A stretch of 64,000 bases of DNA from Bradyrhizobium diazoefficiens (GTDB lineage: Bacteria > Pseudomonadota > Alphaproteobacteria > Rhizobiales > Xanthobacteraceae): assembly GCF_018129965.1 (NCBI RefSeq), contig NZ_JAFCKW010000019.1, positions 1-64,000 of the forward strand, given 5' to 3'. Below the pieces are notes generated by a model. The model ran no database searches. It was given only the letters and a program-made list of their open reading frames with translations, and was not told the origin of the DNA. The position numbers were made by a program, and so were the translations under genes. How positions within the stretch are numbered: position 1 is the stretch's first letter; every line of letters starts with the position of its first letter. Of this stretch, positions 1 to 9,750 are shown in pieces.

Positions 1-68
1 ACAGAAGCAAGTGCCCAGCGATTGGATCAGGCAAAAAGGGATTGACTTACTGAGGCCCGTTACAGAAG

Positions 69-130
69 CCCGGATGGAGCGAAGCGCAATCCGGGACAGT
101 GTCCCCGCATTCCGCTTCGCTCCATGCGGG
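69..130. repeat. REP-like double-hairpin element
   Basis: Two adjacent hairpins are visible. The first has arms CCCGGAT (69-75) and ATCCGGG (89-95); the second has arms CCCGCAT (104-110) and ATGCGGG (124-130). The apical sequences also pair with each other: ATGGAGCGAAGCG (74-86) is the exact reverse complement of CGCTTCGCTCCAT (113-125). This is the form of short palindromic repeats that I recall as common between Bradyrhizobium genes. It lies just upstream of the MocR-type gene. No function is claimed; it may be a REP/RAYT-type element. Confidence 0.7.
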
Positions 131-160
131 CTACGTCGCCTTGCCCGGCGGTAAACGACC

Positions 161-1672
161 ATGGACAACAGCCGTCATCCAAGCAAGCGCGTGTCCCTGG
201 CCGGGATGCATATCGACCGGAACTCGGCCGTGCCGCTGCATTTGCAGATTGCGGCCCACATCCGCGACGGCATCTTGCGCGGCATTCTTCCGGCCGGCAC
301 GCAATTTTTGGGATCGCGCGAGATCGCGCGGCAGTTGGGCTGTTCACGCACGGTGGTGTTGACCGCATGGGATCTGCTCTACGCCGAGGGTTATTTGGAG
401 TCGACGCCGCGTGGCAGCGTCATGGTGGCCGCTGTTGCGGCTCCGCATGCGCAGCCGCCGTCGGTCGCGTCAGCTTCGGCGAGGCCCGCCAGGATGTCGG
501 AGCGCTGGCAATCGTTGCTCGATCTTGATTACGAGACCAACTGGCCGTCCGTATTTGCGCCCGGCGCGCCCGATATCTCGACGTTCCCGTTCAAGGACTG
601 GTCGCGCCTGCTGCGCCAGGCCTGGCAGAACCCGAAAGAGCAGGAGTGCCTCGATCTTCCGTCCGAAGGCCATCCGCGGCTGCGCAGCGAGATCGCGAAC
701 TTCCTCGGTTCGGTGCGCGGGCTGGTCTGCTCCCCGGACGAGGTCGTCGTCACCTCGGGGACATCAGGGGCGCTGGATTTCTGCAGCCGGATGATCCTCG
801 ATCCCGGCGACGAGGTCTGGGTCGAGGAGCCCGGCTTCATCGAGGCGCGCTGGGCGCTCACGGCGGCGGGTGCGAAGCTCGTTCCGATTCCGGTCGATGA
901 CAAGGGCCTCGTGGTCTCCGAAGGAATCCGCCGCGCGCCGCGTGCAAAGCTGATTGTCGTCACGCCCTCGCATCAATATCCGCTCGGCGTCAGCATGGGG
1001 CTGGAGCGGCGGCTCGAACTGCTCGATTGGGCCAACAAGAACGACATCTGGGTCATCGAGGACGATTACAATTCGGAGTTCAGGCACCAGGACAGCATGA
1101 TCGCGTCCCTGCGCTCGCTCGATCGCGAGGGCCGGGTGATCTATTTCGGTACCTTCTCGAAGATCATGATGCCGAACCTGCGGCTCGGCTACCTCGTCGC
1201 CAACAGGAACTTCATCGAGGGCTTCTCGAGCGGCCGGGCGCGGATCGACGTCCACACCTCCGGCATCGGCCAGCTCGCGCTCGCCGACTTCATGCGGGAA
1301 GGTCACCTTTTGCGGCATCTGCGCGGGATGCGGCGGGTCTATGCCAGCAGGCGAAAGGCGCTGATCGATGCGATCGCCGCGCGGATGCCGGACGATCTGA
1401 CCGTATCCTCCGCCGTCACCGGGCTGCATCTGGTGGCGTTGTTCACCGATGCGATGCAGGCGCGCATGAGCGACCGCGAAGCGGCAGCAAGCCTGAAGAA
1501 ATCCGGTATCCACGTGCAGCCCTTGTCGCAGAACTTTCTCGAGCAGCCCACGCGGCAAGGACTGGTGTTTGGCTACGGGCGGCTGCATGTCGAGGATGCT
1601 GCGACGCTGCTTGCGAGAATCGCGGCCTGCATCGGCAGTGATCTCCGCAAAGCGCCGCCCCGCCGACATTAG
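161..1672 (+). CDS. MocR/PdxR-type GntR-family regulator with aminotransferase domain
   Basis: A 503-aa regulator with two domains. Residues about 15-95 form a GntR-type winged helix (VPLHLQIAAHIRDGIL, then SREIARQLGCSRTVV). Residues about 120-495 form a fold-type I aminotransferase-like domain, with the PLP-binding lysine probably K334 in GTFSKIMMPNLRLGY and an upstream EDDYNSEF motif. MocR proteins sense PLP or an amino-compound adduct and control aminotransferase, transport or catabolic genes. The start is the first ATG after the palindromic repeat. It precedes the hydantoin-type cluster on the same strand, so it is the natural candidate regulator of that cluster. The effector cannot be read from sequence. 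Confidence 0.88.
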   Translation: MDNSRHPSKRVSLAGMHIDRNSAVPLHLQIAAHIRDGILRGILPAGTQFLGSREIARQLGCSRTVVLTAWDLLYAEGYLESTPRGSVMVAAVAAPHAQPPSVASASARPARMSERWQSLLDLDYETNWPSVFAPGAPDISTFPFKDWSRLLRQAWQNPKEQECLDLPSEGHPRLRSEIANFLGSVRGLVCSPDEVVVTSGTSGALDFCSRMILDPGDEVWVEEPGFIEARWALTAAGAKLVPIPVDDKGLVVSEGIRRAPRAKLIVVTPSHQYPLGVSMGLERRLELLDWANKNDIWVIEDDYNSEFRHQDSMIASLRSLDREGRVIYFGTFSKIMMPNLRLGYLVANRNFIEGFSSGRARIDVHTSGIGQLALADFMREGHLLRHLRGMRRVYASRRKALIDAIAARMPDDLTVSSAVTGLHLVALFTDAMQARMSDREAAASLKKSGIHVQPLSQNFLEQPTRQGLVFGYGRLHVEDAATLLARIAACIGSDLRKAPPRRH

Positions 1673-2133
1673 CCTCGCGTACTGTTCGTACAATAAAGCG
1701 AAGCTGAGCTGACATCCATGCATAGCTCGTAGGCAGTGGGTGATCCGGGCCGCAACGGCCGATCGCCTGTAAATTAGACAGGCGGTTGGGGCTCCTGAAT
1801 TGCAGTGCAGCGGAGGTCGCGCGTTACTGCTGGAAATACGTGGTGCATCGCACTATTCCCACAAACCGGCGGTTCATGCTCAAGTGCTGTTTGTGCAGGC
1901 ATAGCTGCACCAAAACGTGCAGCGGGTGCCGCGGCGCGCGGCGCTCGTTGCATTCTGGTCTAGCGGTTTGCGACAAGTCTGGACCTATCCCGGACCCATC
2001 GCTCTGTCGCACGCTCGCTGGCGATGGCATGACAGGGGATGATGATGAGCGCTCTCGGTTTCGCATTGGACGTTACGACGGACGGCAAGACGCCGATGTC
2101 CGGTTCGGACGCCAACGGTCGCTGCCTCCGCAC
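1673..2133. other. intergenic region upstream of hyuA (probable promoter region)
   Basis: A 461-bp stretch between the regulator and the hyuA-like gene. The hyuA frame stays open upstream to about 1786, but the extra residues are Cys/Arg-rich and unlike the family, so I treat them as non-coding. A promoter and MocR operator for the downstream operon are expected here. I could not pick out convincing -35/-10 boxes or a clear operator repeat. Confidence 0.4.
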
Positions 2134-4143
2134 ATGAACGATACTGGCAGTCACTGGGAAGTCGGCACCGATATCGGTGGCACCTTCACCGACATCATCG
2201 CGATCCGGCGCGAGTCCAACGAAGCGCGGATCGCGAAGGTCCCGTCGCGCCCCGACGCTCCGGTTCAGGCGATGTTGGAGGCGATCGAGGCGGTGGGCCT
2301 GCGCAAGAGCGATGTGAAGCGCTTCGTCCACGGCACCACGCGCGTGACCAACGCCATCGTCGAGAACCGGCTGCCGAAGGTGGCGCTGGTCGCTACCGAA
2401 GGCTTTGCCGACGTGCTGGAGATCGCGCGCTATCGCCGCCGCGATCTCTACCGTCTCGATGTGCCGCCGAAATCAGCACCCCTGGTGCCGCCGGAACGTT
2501 GCTTCGGGCTCGCCGAGCGCCTCGACCATGAAGGCCGGGTGCTGAAAGCGCTGGATGACGCGGAGATCGATCGTCTGGTGGCTTGGCTGAAAGAGACGGG
2601 CGTGCAGAGCGTCGCCGTGGCGCTCCTGCACGCCTATGCCAATCCCGTCCACGAGAAAATGCTGGGCGAGCGCCTCAAGGACGTTGTCGCCCACGTCTCG
2701 CTGTCGCATGAGGTCAATCCCGAAGCGCGCGAATACGAGCGGACCTCGGCCACCGTGTTCAACGCGGCCGCGATGCCGATCGCGGTGGAATATCTCAGCG
2801 AGCTGGAGCAACGGCTGCCGATCGGGCCCGGCCTGCAGGTGTTTCATTCGGCCGGCGCCATGATCCCGATCTCGGCCGTGAAGCGGCGGCCGCTGGTGAT
2901 GGCGATGTCGGGCCCGGCCGCCGGTGTCTCGGCATCCGTCAGCATCGCGCGCCAGCTCGGCACCTCGCGCATGCTGACCTTCGACATGGGGGGCACCACG
3001 ACGGATGTCTGCCTGATCGTCGACGGCCAGGCCGAAATGACCGACGGCCGGATGCTCGGCGACAAGCCGCTGCGCCAGCCGATGCTTGCGGTTCATTCGA
3101 TCGGGGCGGGCGGCGGATCGATCGTCCGCAACGGTCCCGGCGGCCTCTCGGTCGGACCCGAGAGCGCAGGGTCCGAACCGGGGCCGGCCTGTTACGGCCG
3201 CGGCGGCCTCGAGCCGACCATCACCGACGCCAATGCGGTGCTGGGCTATCTCAATCCCGAAACGAAACTCGGCGATCGCATCGGCATCGACATCGAGGCT
3301 GCCCGGCGCGTCATCGATCCGATTGCGCGCGCGCTTGGCCTCAGCCTGACCGAAACGGCGCTCGGCATCATCAAGGTCGCGAACGCGACGATGGCCCGCG
3401 CGCTCCGCCGCGTCACGGTCGAGCGCGGCATCGACGGACGCGATTGCGCGCTACTCGCCTTCGGCGGTGGCGGTCCGATGCATGCCGCGGGCCTCGCTGA
3501 CCTCTACGGGATTGCGGAGGTCGTCGTTCCCAGCGCATCCAGCGCGTTCTCTGCGCTGGGCTGTCTCACCGCCGATTTCAGTTTCCTGCAGCAGCAGACT
3601 CTTCGCGCCGCTCTCGACAGCATCGATATCGCCCGTGTGTCGGAGCGGATCGGGATCCTGATCGACGATGCCTCGGCGCCGCTGATCGCCAACGGCGTCG
3701 TGCAGGCGGAAATCCAGGTCGAACTGGTCGCCTTGATGCGATACGCGGCGCAGAACGATGCCATTCCGGTGTCTTTCACGCTACCGATCGATGTCCCCAA
3801 GCTTAAAACCGATTTCCTGACGCGGCATCACGAGCTGTTCGGCTACGCCACCAGCGAGCCCTGCGTCATGGAATCCGTGCGTGTCCAGGCGCGCCGCCCC
3901 TCGACGACGACTGTGAGCCGTCCGGCGACTGCGGCGCGGGCCGTGTCGAGCGGAAAGCGCATCTGCTCGTTCGACGGCTTGCATAAGACCGAGACCGCGA
4001 TCATCGACCGTGCGGCGCTGACCGACATCGTCAGCGGCCCAGCGATCATCGAAGACGCGTGGTCCACGGTGGTGGTACCGCCCGGCTGGCAGGCAAAACC
4101 AGATTCTGCAGGCAATCTGTTCCTGACGCGGAGGCCGGCATGA
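2134..4143 (+). CDS. hyuA: hydantoinase/oxoprolinase subunit A (HyuA-like)
   Basis: A 669-aa protein of the N-methylhydantoinase A / acetone carboxylase beta-like family, whose members use ATP to hydrolyse hydantoin-like or 5-oxoproline rings. The N-terminal phosphate-binding motif VGTDIGGTFTD sits about 11 residues from the chosen ATG. A second ATPase-type loop, FDMGGTTTDV, lies near residue 290, and GGGGPMHA near residue 445. The frame is open upstream with another ATG at 2029, but family members start about ten residues before the DIGGTFTD motif, which favours 2134. It overlaps hyuB by ATGA, implying translational coupling and an A/B complex. The substrate is inferred from neighbouring racemase, hydantoinase and carbamoylase genes. 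Confidence 0.88.
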   Translation: MNDTGSHWEVGTDIGGTFTDIIAIRRESNEARIAKVPSRPDAPVQAMLEAIEAVGLRKSDVKRFVHGTTRVTNAIVENRLPKVALVATEGFADVLEIARYRRRDLYRLDVPPKSAPLVPPERCFGLAERLDHEGRVLKALDDAEIDRLVAWLKETGVQSVAVALLHAYANPVHEKMLGERLKDVVAHVSLSHEVNPEAREYERTSATVFNAAAMPIAVEYLSELEQRLPIGPGLQVFHSAGAMIPISAVKRRPLVMAMSGPAAGVSASVSIARQLGTSRMLTFDMGGTTTDVCLIVDGQAEMTDGRMLGDKPLRQPMLAVHSIGAGGGSIVRNGPGGLSVGPESAGSEPGPACYGRGGLEPTITDANAVLGYLNPETKLGDRIGIDIEAARRVIDPIARALGLSLTETALGIIKVANATMARALRRVTVERGIDGRDCALLAFGGGGPMHAAGLADLYGIAEVVVPSASSAFSALGCLTADFSFLQQQTLRAALDSIDIARVSERIGILIDDASAPLIANGVVQAEIQVELVALMRYAAQNDAIPVSFTLPIDVPKLKTDFLTRHHELFGYATSEPCVMESVRVQARRPSTTTVSRPATAARAVSSGKRICSFDGLHKTETAIIDRAALTDIVSGPAIIEDAWSTVVVPPGWQAKPDSAGNLFLTRRPA

Positions 4144-5735
4144 AGCTCGATCCGTTTGTCGTTGAGGTCATCAGGCACGGGCTTTCCGCTGCTGCCGAGG
4201 AAATGAGCCTGGTGATGACGCGTTCGGCGCGATCGCCTCTGTTGCGTGAGGCCGGTGACCTCTCTTCGGCGATCACCGACGGCCATGGCGGCCTGGTCGG
4301 GCAGGGCCGTGATATCCCGATCCATCTCGGCGCGATGGCCTACACCATCCCCGAACTGCTCAAGGTCGTGCCGCGCGATAGCCTCAACGACGGCGACGTG
4401 CTGATCTACAATGTCGGCGCGCTCGGCGGCAATCACCTCAACGACGTCAAGATGGTGCGGCCCGTCTTCGTCGATGGCGAGATCGTGGCCTTCGCGGTCA
4501 GTCTCGCGCACTGGCCCGACATCGGCGGCACCTGGCCTGGCAGCTATTTTGCTAAGGCCATCGACACGTTCCAGGAGGCGATGCGAATTCCGCCGGTGCT
4601 GATCGCAACCGCGGCCGGCGTCGTGACGCCGATCGTGCAGCTGCTCAAGGCCAACGTCCGCGACCCCGAATCCTGCGAGGGCGATCTGCTGGCCCAGATC
4701 GCGGCGACAAAGGCCGGCGAGAAGCGCATCGTCGAGCTCTGCCGCGAGCATGGCAAGGCGGTCTTCACGGCCACGCAATCGCGCCTGCACGATCTCTCCG
4801 AGATCGAGATGCGCGAGGCGATCCGTGCGCTGCCGGATGGCGTCTATGAAGGCGAGGACCATCTCGACGACGGCAGCGTCAACAACGCTCCGGCGCGCAT
4901 TCACGTCAAGATCACCATTCGCGGCGACGAGGCGACGTTCGACCTTTCCGGAAGCTGCGATCGCGTCTCCAATTTCTGCAACACGACGCCGTTCATGGCG
5001 CGCTCGGCGGTCGCCTATGCCGCACGCATCATGAGCGGTCGCGACATGCACCAGAACGCAGGCGCGCTGCGGCCGCTGACCATCATCACGCGTCCGGGCT
5101 CGATCCTGGAGCCCGGCTGGATGGCGTCGGTGGCCGCCGGCAACCACGAGACCTCCATGCGGATCGTCGATGCGATCTTTCGCGCGATGCAGCACACGAT
5201 CCCCGAGCGGCTGTCGGCGGGCGGAGCGACCACGGCGGGCGTGCTGTTCTTTGCCGAGCCGCGTCCGAACGGCTCGTGGAAGATGCTTTACGAGGTCCAT
5301 GGCGGCGGCGAGGGCGCCCGGCATAATCGCGCCGGCATGTCCGCAACCCGGGTGCATCTGTCCAACACGTCCAACACGCCGGTCGAGGTGATCGAGGCGA
5401 ATTATGCGATCCGCCTCGAGCAGCAGGCCATCCGCTGGAACTCCGGCGGTGCGGGCGCGCATCGCGGCGGCGACGGTTCGGTCCGCAGCTACCGCATCCT
5501 TGCACCTTCGATGCATCTGACCACCTGCATCGAGCGGATGGTGATCGCGCCGTTCGGAATGCAGGGCGGAGAAGCCGGCAAGGCCTGCCGCATCTCGCTT
5601 GTCAGGCACGGCCAGAACGTCGCCATCGACGGCAAATCGAACCTGGTGCTGCAGCAAGACGATCTCGTCACGATCGAGATGTGCGGTGGCGGCGGCTACG
5701 GCGCCGCGGCCGCAGAGCGAGGGGACCTGCGATGA
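4140..5735 (+). CDS. hyuB: hydantoinase subunit B (HyuB-like)
   Basis: A 531-aa partner of the preceding gene, from the hydantoinase B/oxoprolinase family. Typical segments are the N-terminal MKLDPFVVEVIRHGL, then MTRSARSPLLREAGDLSSAI, then RDIPIHLGAM, and a C-terminal glycine-rich end (CGGGGYGAA). The ATG overlaps the hyuA stop by 4 nt. An open extension upstream from 4059 lies inside hyuA and is rejected. The A and B subunits together form the ATP-dependent ring-opening enzyme in this family. Its C-terminus again overlaps the next gene by ATGA, so 2134-8706 reads as one tightly coupled transcript. Confidence 0.88.
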   Translation: MKLDPFVVEVIRHGLSAAAEEMSLVMTRSARSPLLREAGDLSSAITDGHGGLVGQGRDIPIHLGAMAYTIPELLKVVPRDSLNDGDVLIYNVGALGGNHLNDVKMVRPVFVDGEIVAFAVSLAHWPDIGGTWPGSYFAKAIDTFQEAMRIPPVLIATAAGVVTPIVQLLKANVRDPESCEGDLLAQIAATKAGEKRIVELCREHGKAVFTATQSRLHDLSEIEMREAIRALPDGVYEGEDHLDDGSVNNAPARIHVKITIRGDEATFDLSGSCDRVSNFCNTTPFMARSAVAYAARIMSGRDMHQNAGALRPLTIITRPGSILEPGWMASVAAGNHETSMRIVDAIFRAMQHTIPERLSAGGATTAGVLFFAEPRPNGSWKMLYEVHGGGEGARHNRAGMSATRVHLSNTSNTPVEVIEANYAIRLEQQAIRWNSGGAGAHRGGDGSVRSYRILAPSMHLTTCIERMVIAPFGMQGGEAGKACRISLVRHGQNVAIDGKSNLVLQQDDLVTIEMCGGGGYGAAAAERGDLR

Positions 5736-7027
5736 GTAAATTGTTGCGAACCGGACTGAACGCAGGCGAGGCCGCGCCGATGGCCGTGGTCGGCGGCGAG
5801 GGCGTCTATTTCCATCTGTCGGACGGCCGCCGGCTGATCGACGGCAGCAATACCGGCGGCGGCCTCGGCCATCGCCATCCCGCGATGGTCGAGGCGATCC
5901 GCCGCGCGGCGGACACGCCGGTCGTGAATGAAGGCTGGACCTGGGTCGGCCGCGAGCAGGCCGCCGACGATTTGATGGCCACGGCCTTCAAGGGCGAAGA
6001 GGATTGGGTTGGCGCGGTGCGCTTCTGCATCAGCGGCAGCGAGGCCAACGACATGGCGCTGTCGCTGTGCCAGGCGCTGACGCAGCGTTCCGCGCTGGCG
6101 ACGCGCGAGCGCGCCTATCACGGCATCACCGGCCTGTCGCGCAGCATGACGGTGCAGCCGCAATGGCACGGCGGCCTCGCCGTGCACGCGGGCGGCTCGA
6201 AGCTGCCGGCGCCGATGGCCCCGGCGCGTGTGCTGCCGGCGCCCGATGGTGCGATCTATGGCGCGCCGGCGAACAATACGCCGCCGAGCGAGTATCTGTC
6301 GGATGCCGCGGGCCTGCTGGCGGATACCGCAGCGACCATCATCGACTACACTCAGGGCGGTATCTATTACGACGGCGCCTATCAGGACGAGGTCGCGCGC
6401 CTTGCGCGGAAGTCGGGCTCGTACTGGATCGCCGACGAGGTCGTCACCGGCGCGGGACGCGCGGGGCGCTGGTTCGCATTCCAGGGCGCGCAAAGCCGTC
6501 CCGATATCGTGACGCTGGGAAAATCGCTCGGTGGTGGGGCCGCCGCGGTCGCGGCGGTCGTGGTGTCGAAAGACATCCTTCAGCGGCTCAGGGGCACGAG
6601 CTGGCAGAATTACGGAACGCTGCGCGGCCATCCCATCAGCATGGCCGCCGTCAGCGCCTATCTCAAGGTCGTCACCGAGGAGAATATCCTCGCGCATGTG
6701 CAGAGCCTCGAGAAGCTGTTCACGCGCCGTTTGCTCGCGATCGCGCAGAAGCATCCGAGCGTGCGACGCGTGGCGGGGCAGGGGCTGCACTGGACGGTGG
6801 AGCTGCACGGGCCGGATTGGCGCAACTGGCACGCCGATACCACCGAGATCCCGATCGCCTCGCGCGTGGCGTCGCGGTCGCTGGAGGCCGGCGCGGTGAT
6901 CGGCACCAGCGGCGAGCAGACCTCGCTGTTCCTGGCACCGCCGCTGGTGATCTCCGAGCATGAGGCCGAACGGCTGCTCGATGCGCTCGATCACGGCCTC
7001 GATGTCGCAGACAGGGAGCACGGGTGA
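5732..7027 (+). CDS. class III (PLP-dependent) aminotransferase
   Basis: A 431-aa aminotransferase of class III, related to glutamate-1-semialdehyde aminomutase and omega-amino-acid transaminases. Features seen are SGSEANDMALSL (pyridoxal phosphate cup), the DEVVTGAGRAGRW motif and the Schiff-base lysine K264 in TLGKSLGGG. The start is the ATG overlapping the hyuB stop; a 17-codon upstream extension is Arg-rich and inside hyuB. In this operon it probably removes the amino group from the amino acid released from the cyclic or carbamoylated substrate. The regulator upstream belongs to the MocR class, which often controls aminotransferases. Confidence 0.85.
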   Translation: MSKLLRTGLNAGEAAPMAVVGGEGVYFHLSDGRRLIDGSNTGGGLGHRHPAMVEAIRRAADTPVVNEGWTWVGREQAADDLMATAFKGEEDWVGAVRFCISGSEANDMALSLCQALTQRSALATRERAYHGITGLSRSMTVQPQWHGGLAVHAGGSKLPAPMAPARVLPAPDGAIYGAPANNTPPSEYLSDAAGLLADTAATIIDYTQGGIYYDGAYQDEVARLARKSGSYWIADEVVTGAGRAGRWFAFQGAQSRPDIVTLGKSLGGGAAAVAAVVVSKDILQRLRGTSWQNYGTLRGHPISMAAVSAYLKVVTEENILAHVQSLEKLFTRRLLAIAQKHPSVRRVAGQGLHWTVELHGPDWRNWHADTTEIPIASRVASRSLEAGAVIGTSGEQTSLFLAPPLVISEHEAERLLDALDHGLDVADREHG

Positions 7028-8706
7028 GCGCGGACCACGCAACACCTCTGCGATCGCCGGCCTGGCCGGCTGACGAGCCATGGCATCTCGCGATGCCGGA
7101 GGGGACGCTCTATGACGCGCTGCTGCGCGCCGCGCGCGATCGTCCCTCGCATCCGGCGACGGTGTTTTACGGCGCAAGCCTGAGCTATGCCGAGCTACAT
7201 GCCCGCGTCGATGCCCTGGCTGGATTTCTGCAAGGCGCATGCGGCGTGAAGCGCGGCGATCGCGTGATGATCGCGCTGCAGAACTCGCCGCAATATGTCA
7301 TCGCTTATTATGCGGTGATGCGGGCGGACGCCGTCATCGTGCCCGTCAATCCCATGAACAAGACGGGCGAGATCGCCTATCTCGCCGAGGACAGCGGCAC
7401 CAGAGTTGCGATCATCGGCAGCGAGCTCGGCGACATGTTTACGCCGCTCGTGGGCGGCGCCATCCGGCATGCGATCGTTGCTCAATATCGCGACGAGGTG
7501 CCGGCTGCGACGCCCTATACGCTGCCGTCATGCGTCACCGACGCGCCGTCGGACCTGCCGTCGTCGCCGGGCTGGCACGCCTGGTCCGCCGCAATCGCCC
7601 AAGGCTTGCAGCCCGGTGCCATGGCCGCCGGGCCGGACGATCTGATGATCCTGCCCTACACGTCGGGGACGACGGGCAAGCCCAAGGCCTGCATGCATAC
7701 GCACCGCAGCGCGCTGTTCACCGCAGTGCTGCAGGCCCGCTGGTATGGCATGGGCGCCGATGACGTGATGACCGGCTTCATGCCGCTGTTCCATGTCGCG
7801 GGCATGCAGGGATCGATGAATGCGGCGATGGTCGCGGGCGCAACGCTGCTTCTGATGGCGCGCTGGGACAAGGATCTGCTGCCGGATCTGTTCGAGACCT
7901 ATGGCGTGTCGTTCTGGAACGCGGCGCCGACCATGATCGTCGATGTGCTCGCCAGCGCACGCTTCCGCGACCGATGCTTTGCGAAGCTGAAGGTACTGAC
8001 CGGGGGTGGCGCGGCGATGCCGACCGCGGTGGCGGAGCGGCTGAAAGGCCGGTTTGGCCTCGATTTCGTCGAGGGCTACGGCATGACCGAGACGATGTCG
8101 CCGACGCACCTCAATCCGATGGCGGCGCCAAAGCGCCAGTGTCTCGGTATCGCGGTGCACGAGACCGATGCGAGGATCGTCGACCCCGAAAGCCTGATCG
8201 AACTCGACGACAATGTCGTCGGCGAGATCGTGGTGAATGGCCCGCAGGTGCTGCAGGGCTACTGGAACAGGCCGCAGGCCGATGCGGAGTGCTTCATCGA
8301 ACTCTCCGGCAAACGGTTCCTGCGCACCGGCGATCTCGGCTATCGCGATGCCGAGGGCTATTTCTTCGCGGTGGATCGCCTGAAGCGGATGATCAATGTG
8401 AGCGGCTTCAAGGTCTGGCCGGCCGAGGTCGAGGCGGCGATGTATCAGAACCGCGCGATCCGGGAATGCTGCATCGTTTCGGCGCCTGACAGCTACCGCG
8501 GCGAAACCGTCAAGGCGCTGGTGGTGCTGGACGATGGCGCCCGGGCGACGACATCGCCCGATGACATCGTGAGCTGGGCGCGCAGCGCGATGGCCAGCTA
8601 CAAGGCGCCGCGCGCCGTCGTCTTCGTCGACGCGCTGCCGCGGACCGCGAGCAACAAGGTCAACTGGCGGCTTTTGCAGGATGCCGAATGGGGGCGAACG
8701 GCATGA
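7024..8706 (+). CDS. AMP-dependent acyl-CoA synthetase/ligase
   Basis: A 560-aa adenylate-forming enzyme. The P-loop LPYTSGTTGKPKA lies near residue 213, the GYGMTE motif near residue 355, the RTGDLGYRDAEGYFF hinge near residue 437, and the C-terminal catalytic lysine in TASNKVNW. It starts with GTG, overlapping the aminotransferase stop by GTGA. It would activate the carbon skeleton left after transamination as an acyl-CoA. Substrate class (medium-chain, aryl or oxo acid) cannot be set from sequence alone. A gap of about 106 bp follows before the carbamoylase. Confidence 0.87.
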   Translation: MSADHATPLRSPAWPADEPWHLAMPEGTLYDALLRAARDRPSHPATVFYGASLSYAELHARVDALAGFLQGACGVKRGDRVMIALQNSPQYVIAYYAVMRADAVIVPVNPMNKTGEIAYLAEDSGTRVAIIGSELGDMFTPLVGGAIRHAIVAQYRDEVPAATPYTLPSCVTDAPSDLPSSPGWHAWSAAIAQGLQPGAMAAGPDDLMILPYTSGTTGKPKACMHTHRSALFTAVLQARWYGMGADDVMTGFMPLFHVAGMQGSMNAAMVAGATLLLMARWDKDLLPDLFETYGVSFWNAAPTMIVDVLASARFRDRCFAKLKVLTGGGAAMPTAVAERLKGRFGLDFVEGYGMTETMSPTHLNPMAAPKRQCLGIAVHETDARIVDPESLIELDDNVVGEIVVNGPQVLQGYWNRPQADAECFIELSGKRFLRTGDLGYRDAEGYFFAVDRLKRMINVSGFKVWPAEVEAAMYQNRAIRECCIVSAPDSYRGETVKALVVLDDGARATTSPDDIVSWARSAMASYKAPRAVVFVDALPRTASNKVNWRLLQDAEWGRTA

Positions 8707-8812
8707 AACCTGCTTGGTTGGAAACTCGGCGCAAGCCCGCGTTATGCTGCGCGCGCCGATACCCCCTTGAAGCTGTCATCCCCAGCCAAGACAAGAAATC
8801 AGGAACTCGCTG

Positions 8813-9745
8813 ATGCGTATCGTCAACGTCGCCGCCGCCCAGATGGGTCCGATCCAGAAAGCCGACAGCCGCGAGGCCGTGGTCAGGCGCATGATCGCGC
8901 TGATGGACGAGGCCAAGGCCAAGGGCGCCGATCTGATCGTCTATCCGGAATTGGCGCTCACGACGTTCTTTCCGCGCTGGTATTCGGAGGACCGGGCGGA
9001 GGCCGATATCTGGTTCGAGCGCGAAATGCCGAGCGCTTCGACGATGCCGCTGTTCGAGCGTGCGGCGCAGCACAAAATCGCAATGAATTTCGGCTATGCC
9101 GAGCTGACGCCCGACGGCCATCATTTCAACACCGCCATTCTCACCGACAAGTCCGGCAAGATCGTCGGCAAATATCGCAAGGTCCATCTGCCCGGCCATG
9201 TCGAGTACGACACCAAGCGGTCGCACCAGCATCTGGAGAAGCGCTATTTCGAGCCGGGCGATCTCGGCTTCAAGGTCTGGCGCGAGCTGGGCGGCATCAT
9301 CGGCATGGCGATCTGCAACGACCGCCGTTGGCCCGAGACCTACCGCGTCATGGGTCTGCAGGGCGTTGAGATGGTGCTGATCGGCTACAACACGCCGTCG
9401 GTGAACGCGGAGAAGAGCGAGGAGGGCGTCGAGAAGCGCCTGTTCCATAACCGTCTCTCGGTGCAGGCCGGCGCCTATCAGAACGCGACCTGGGTGGTCG
9501 CGGTGGCCAAGGCCGGCAATGAGGATGGCCATCCGCTGTTCGGCGGCAGCCTGATCGTCGATCCCAATGGGGAGATCGTCGCCGAAGCCAAGACCGAGGA
9601 CGATGAGGTTCTGGTTCACGCTTGCGATCTCGACGCGACCATTTTCGGCAAGACCACGATCTTCGATTTCGCCCGGCACCGCCGCATCGAGCATTACGGC
9701 CTGATCACCAGCCAGACCGGCGCCGTGCCGCCGCCGGAGAAGTGA
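8813..9745 (+). CDS. N-carbamoyl-D-amino-acid hydrolase (nitrilase superfamily)
   Basis: A 310-aa member of the carbon-nitrogen hydrolase superfamily, closest in layout to D-carbamoylases, which hydrolyse N-carbamoyl-D-amino acids to the free D-amino acid, CO2 and ammonia. The Glu-Lys-Cys triad is visible as E46 (YPEL), K123 (YRKVHLPG) and C168 (AICNDRRWPE). The HVEYDTKRSHQHLEKRYFEP segment is also typical. A D-hydantoinase and hydantoin racemase are encoded within 2.5 kb, which strongly supports this specificity over other amidases. It lies 5 nt upstream of the flavin reductase-like gene. Confidence 0.88.
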   Translation: MRIVNVAAAQMGPIQKADSREAVVRRMIALMDEAKAKGADLIVYPELALTTFFPRWYSEDRAEADIWFEREMPSASTMPLFERAAQHKIAMNFGYAELTPDGHHFNTAILTDKSGKIVGKYRKVHLPGHVEYDTKRSHQHLEKRYFEPGDLGFKVWRELGGIIGMAICNDRRWPETYRVMGLQGVEMVLIGYNTPSVNAEKSEEGVEKRLFHNRLSVQAGAYQNATWVVAVAKAGNEDGHPLFGGSLIVDPNGEIVAEAKTEDDEVLVHACDLDATIFGKTTIFDFARHRRIEHYGLITSQTGAVPPPEK

Positions 9746-9750
9746 CACCG

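Noticed and set aside
1786..2133. N-terminal extension of HyuA from an upstream ATG
   Set aside because: The extra 116 residues are Cys/Arg-rich and unlike the family, while the ATP-binding motif sits at the expected distance from ATG 2134.
3843..5657. Long open frame on the minus strand opposite hyuA/hyuB
   Set aside because: Translation is Arg/His/Asp-rich without any domain; it mirrors GC-rich codons of the real plus-strand genes.
5696..7240. Long minus-strand frame opposite the aminotransferase
   Set aside because: Shadow of a clear aminotransferase with PLP motif on the plus strand.
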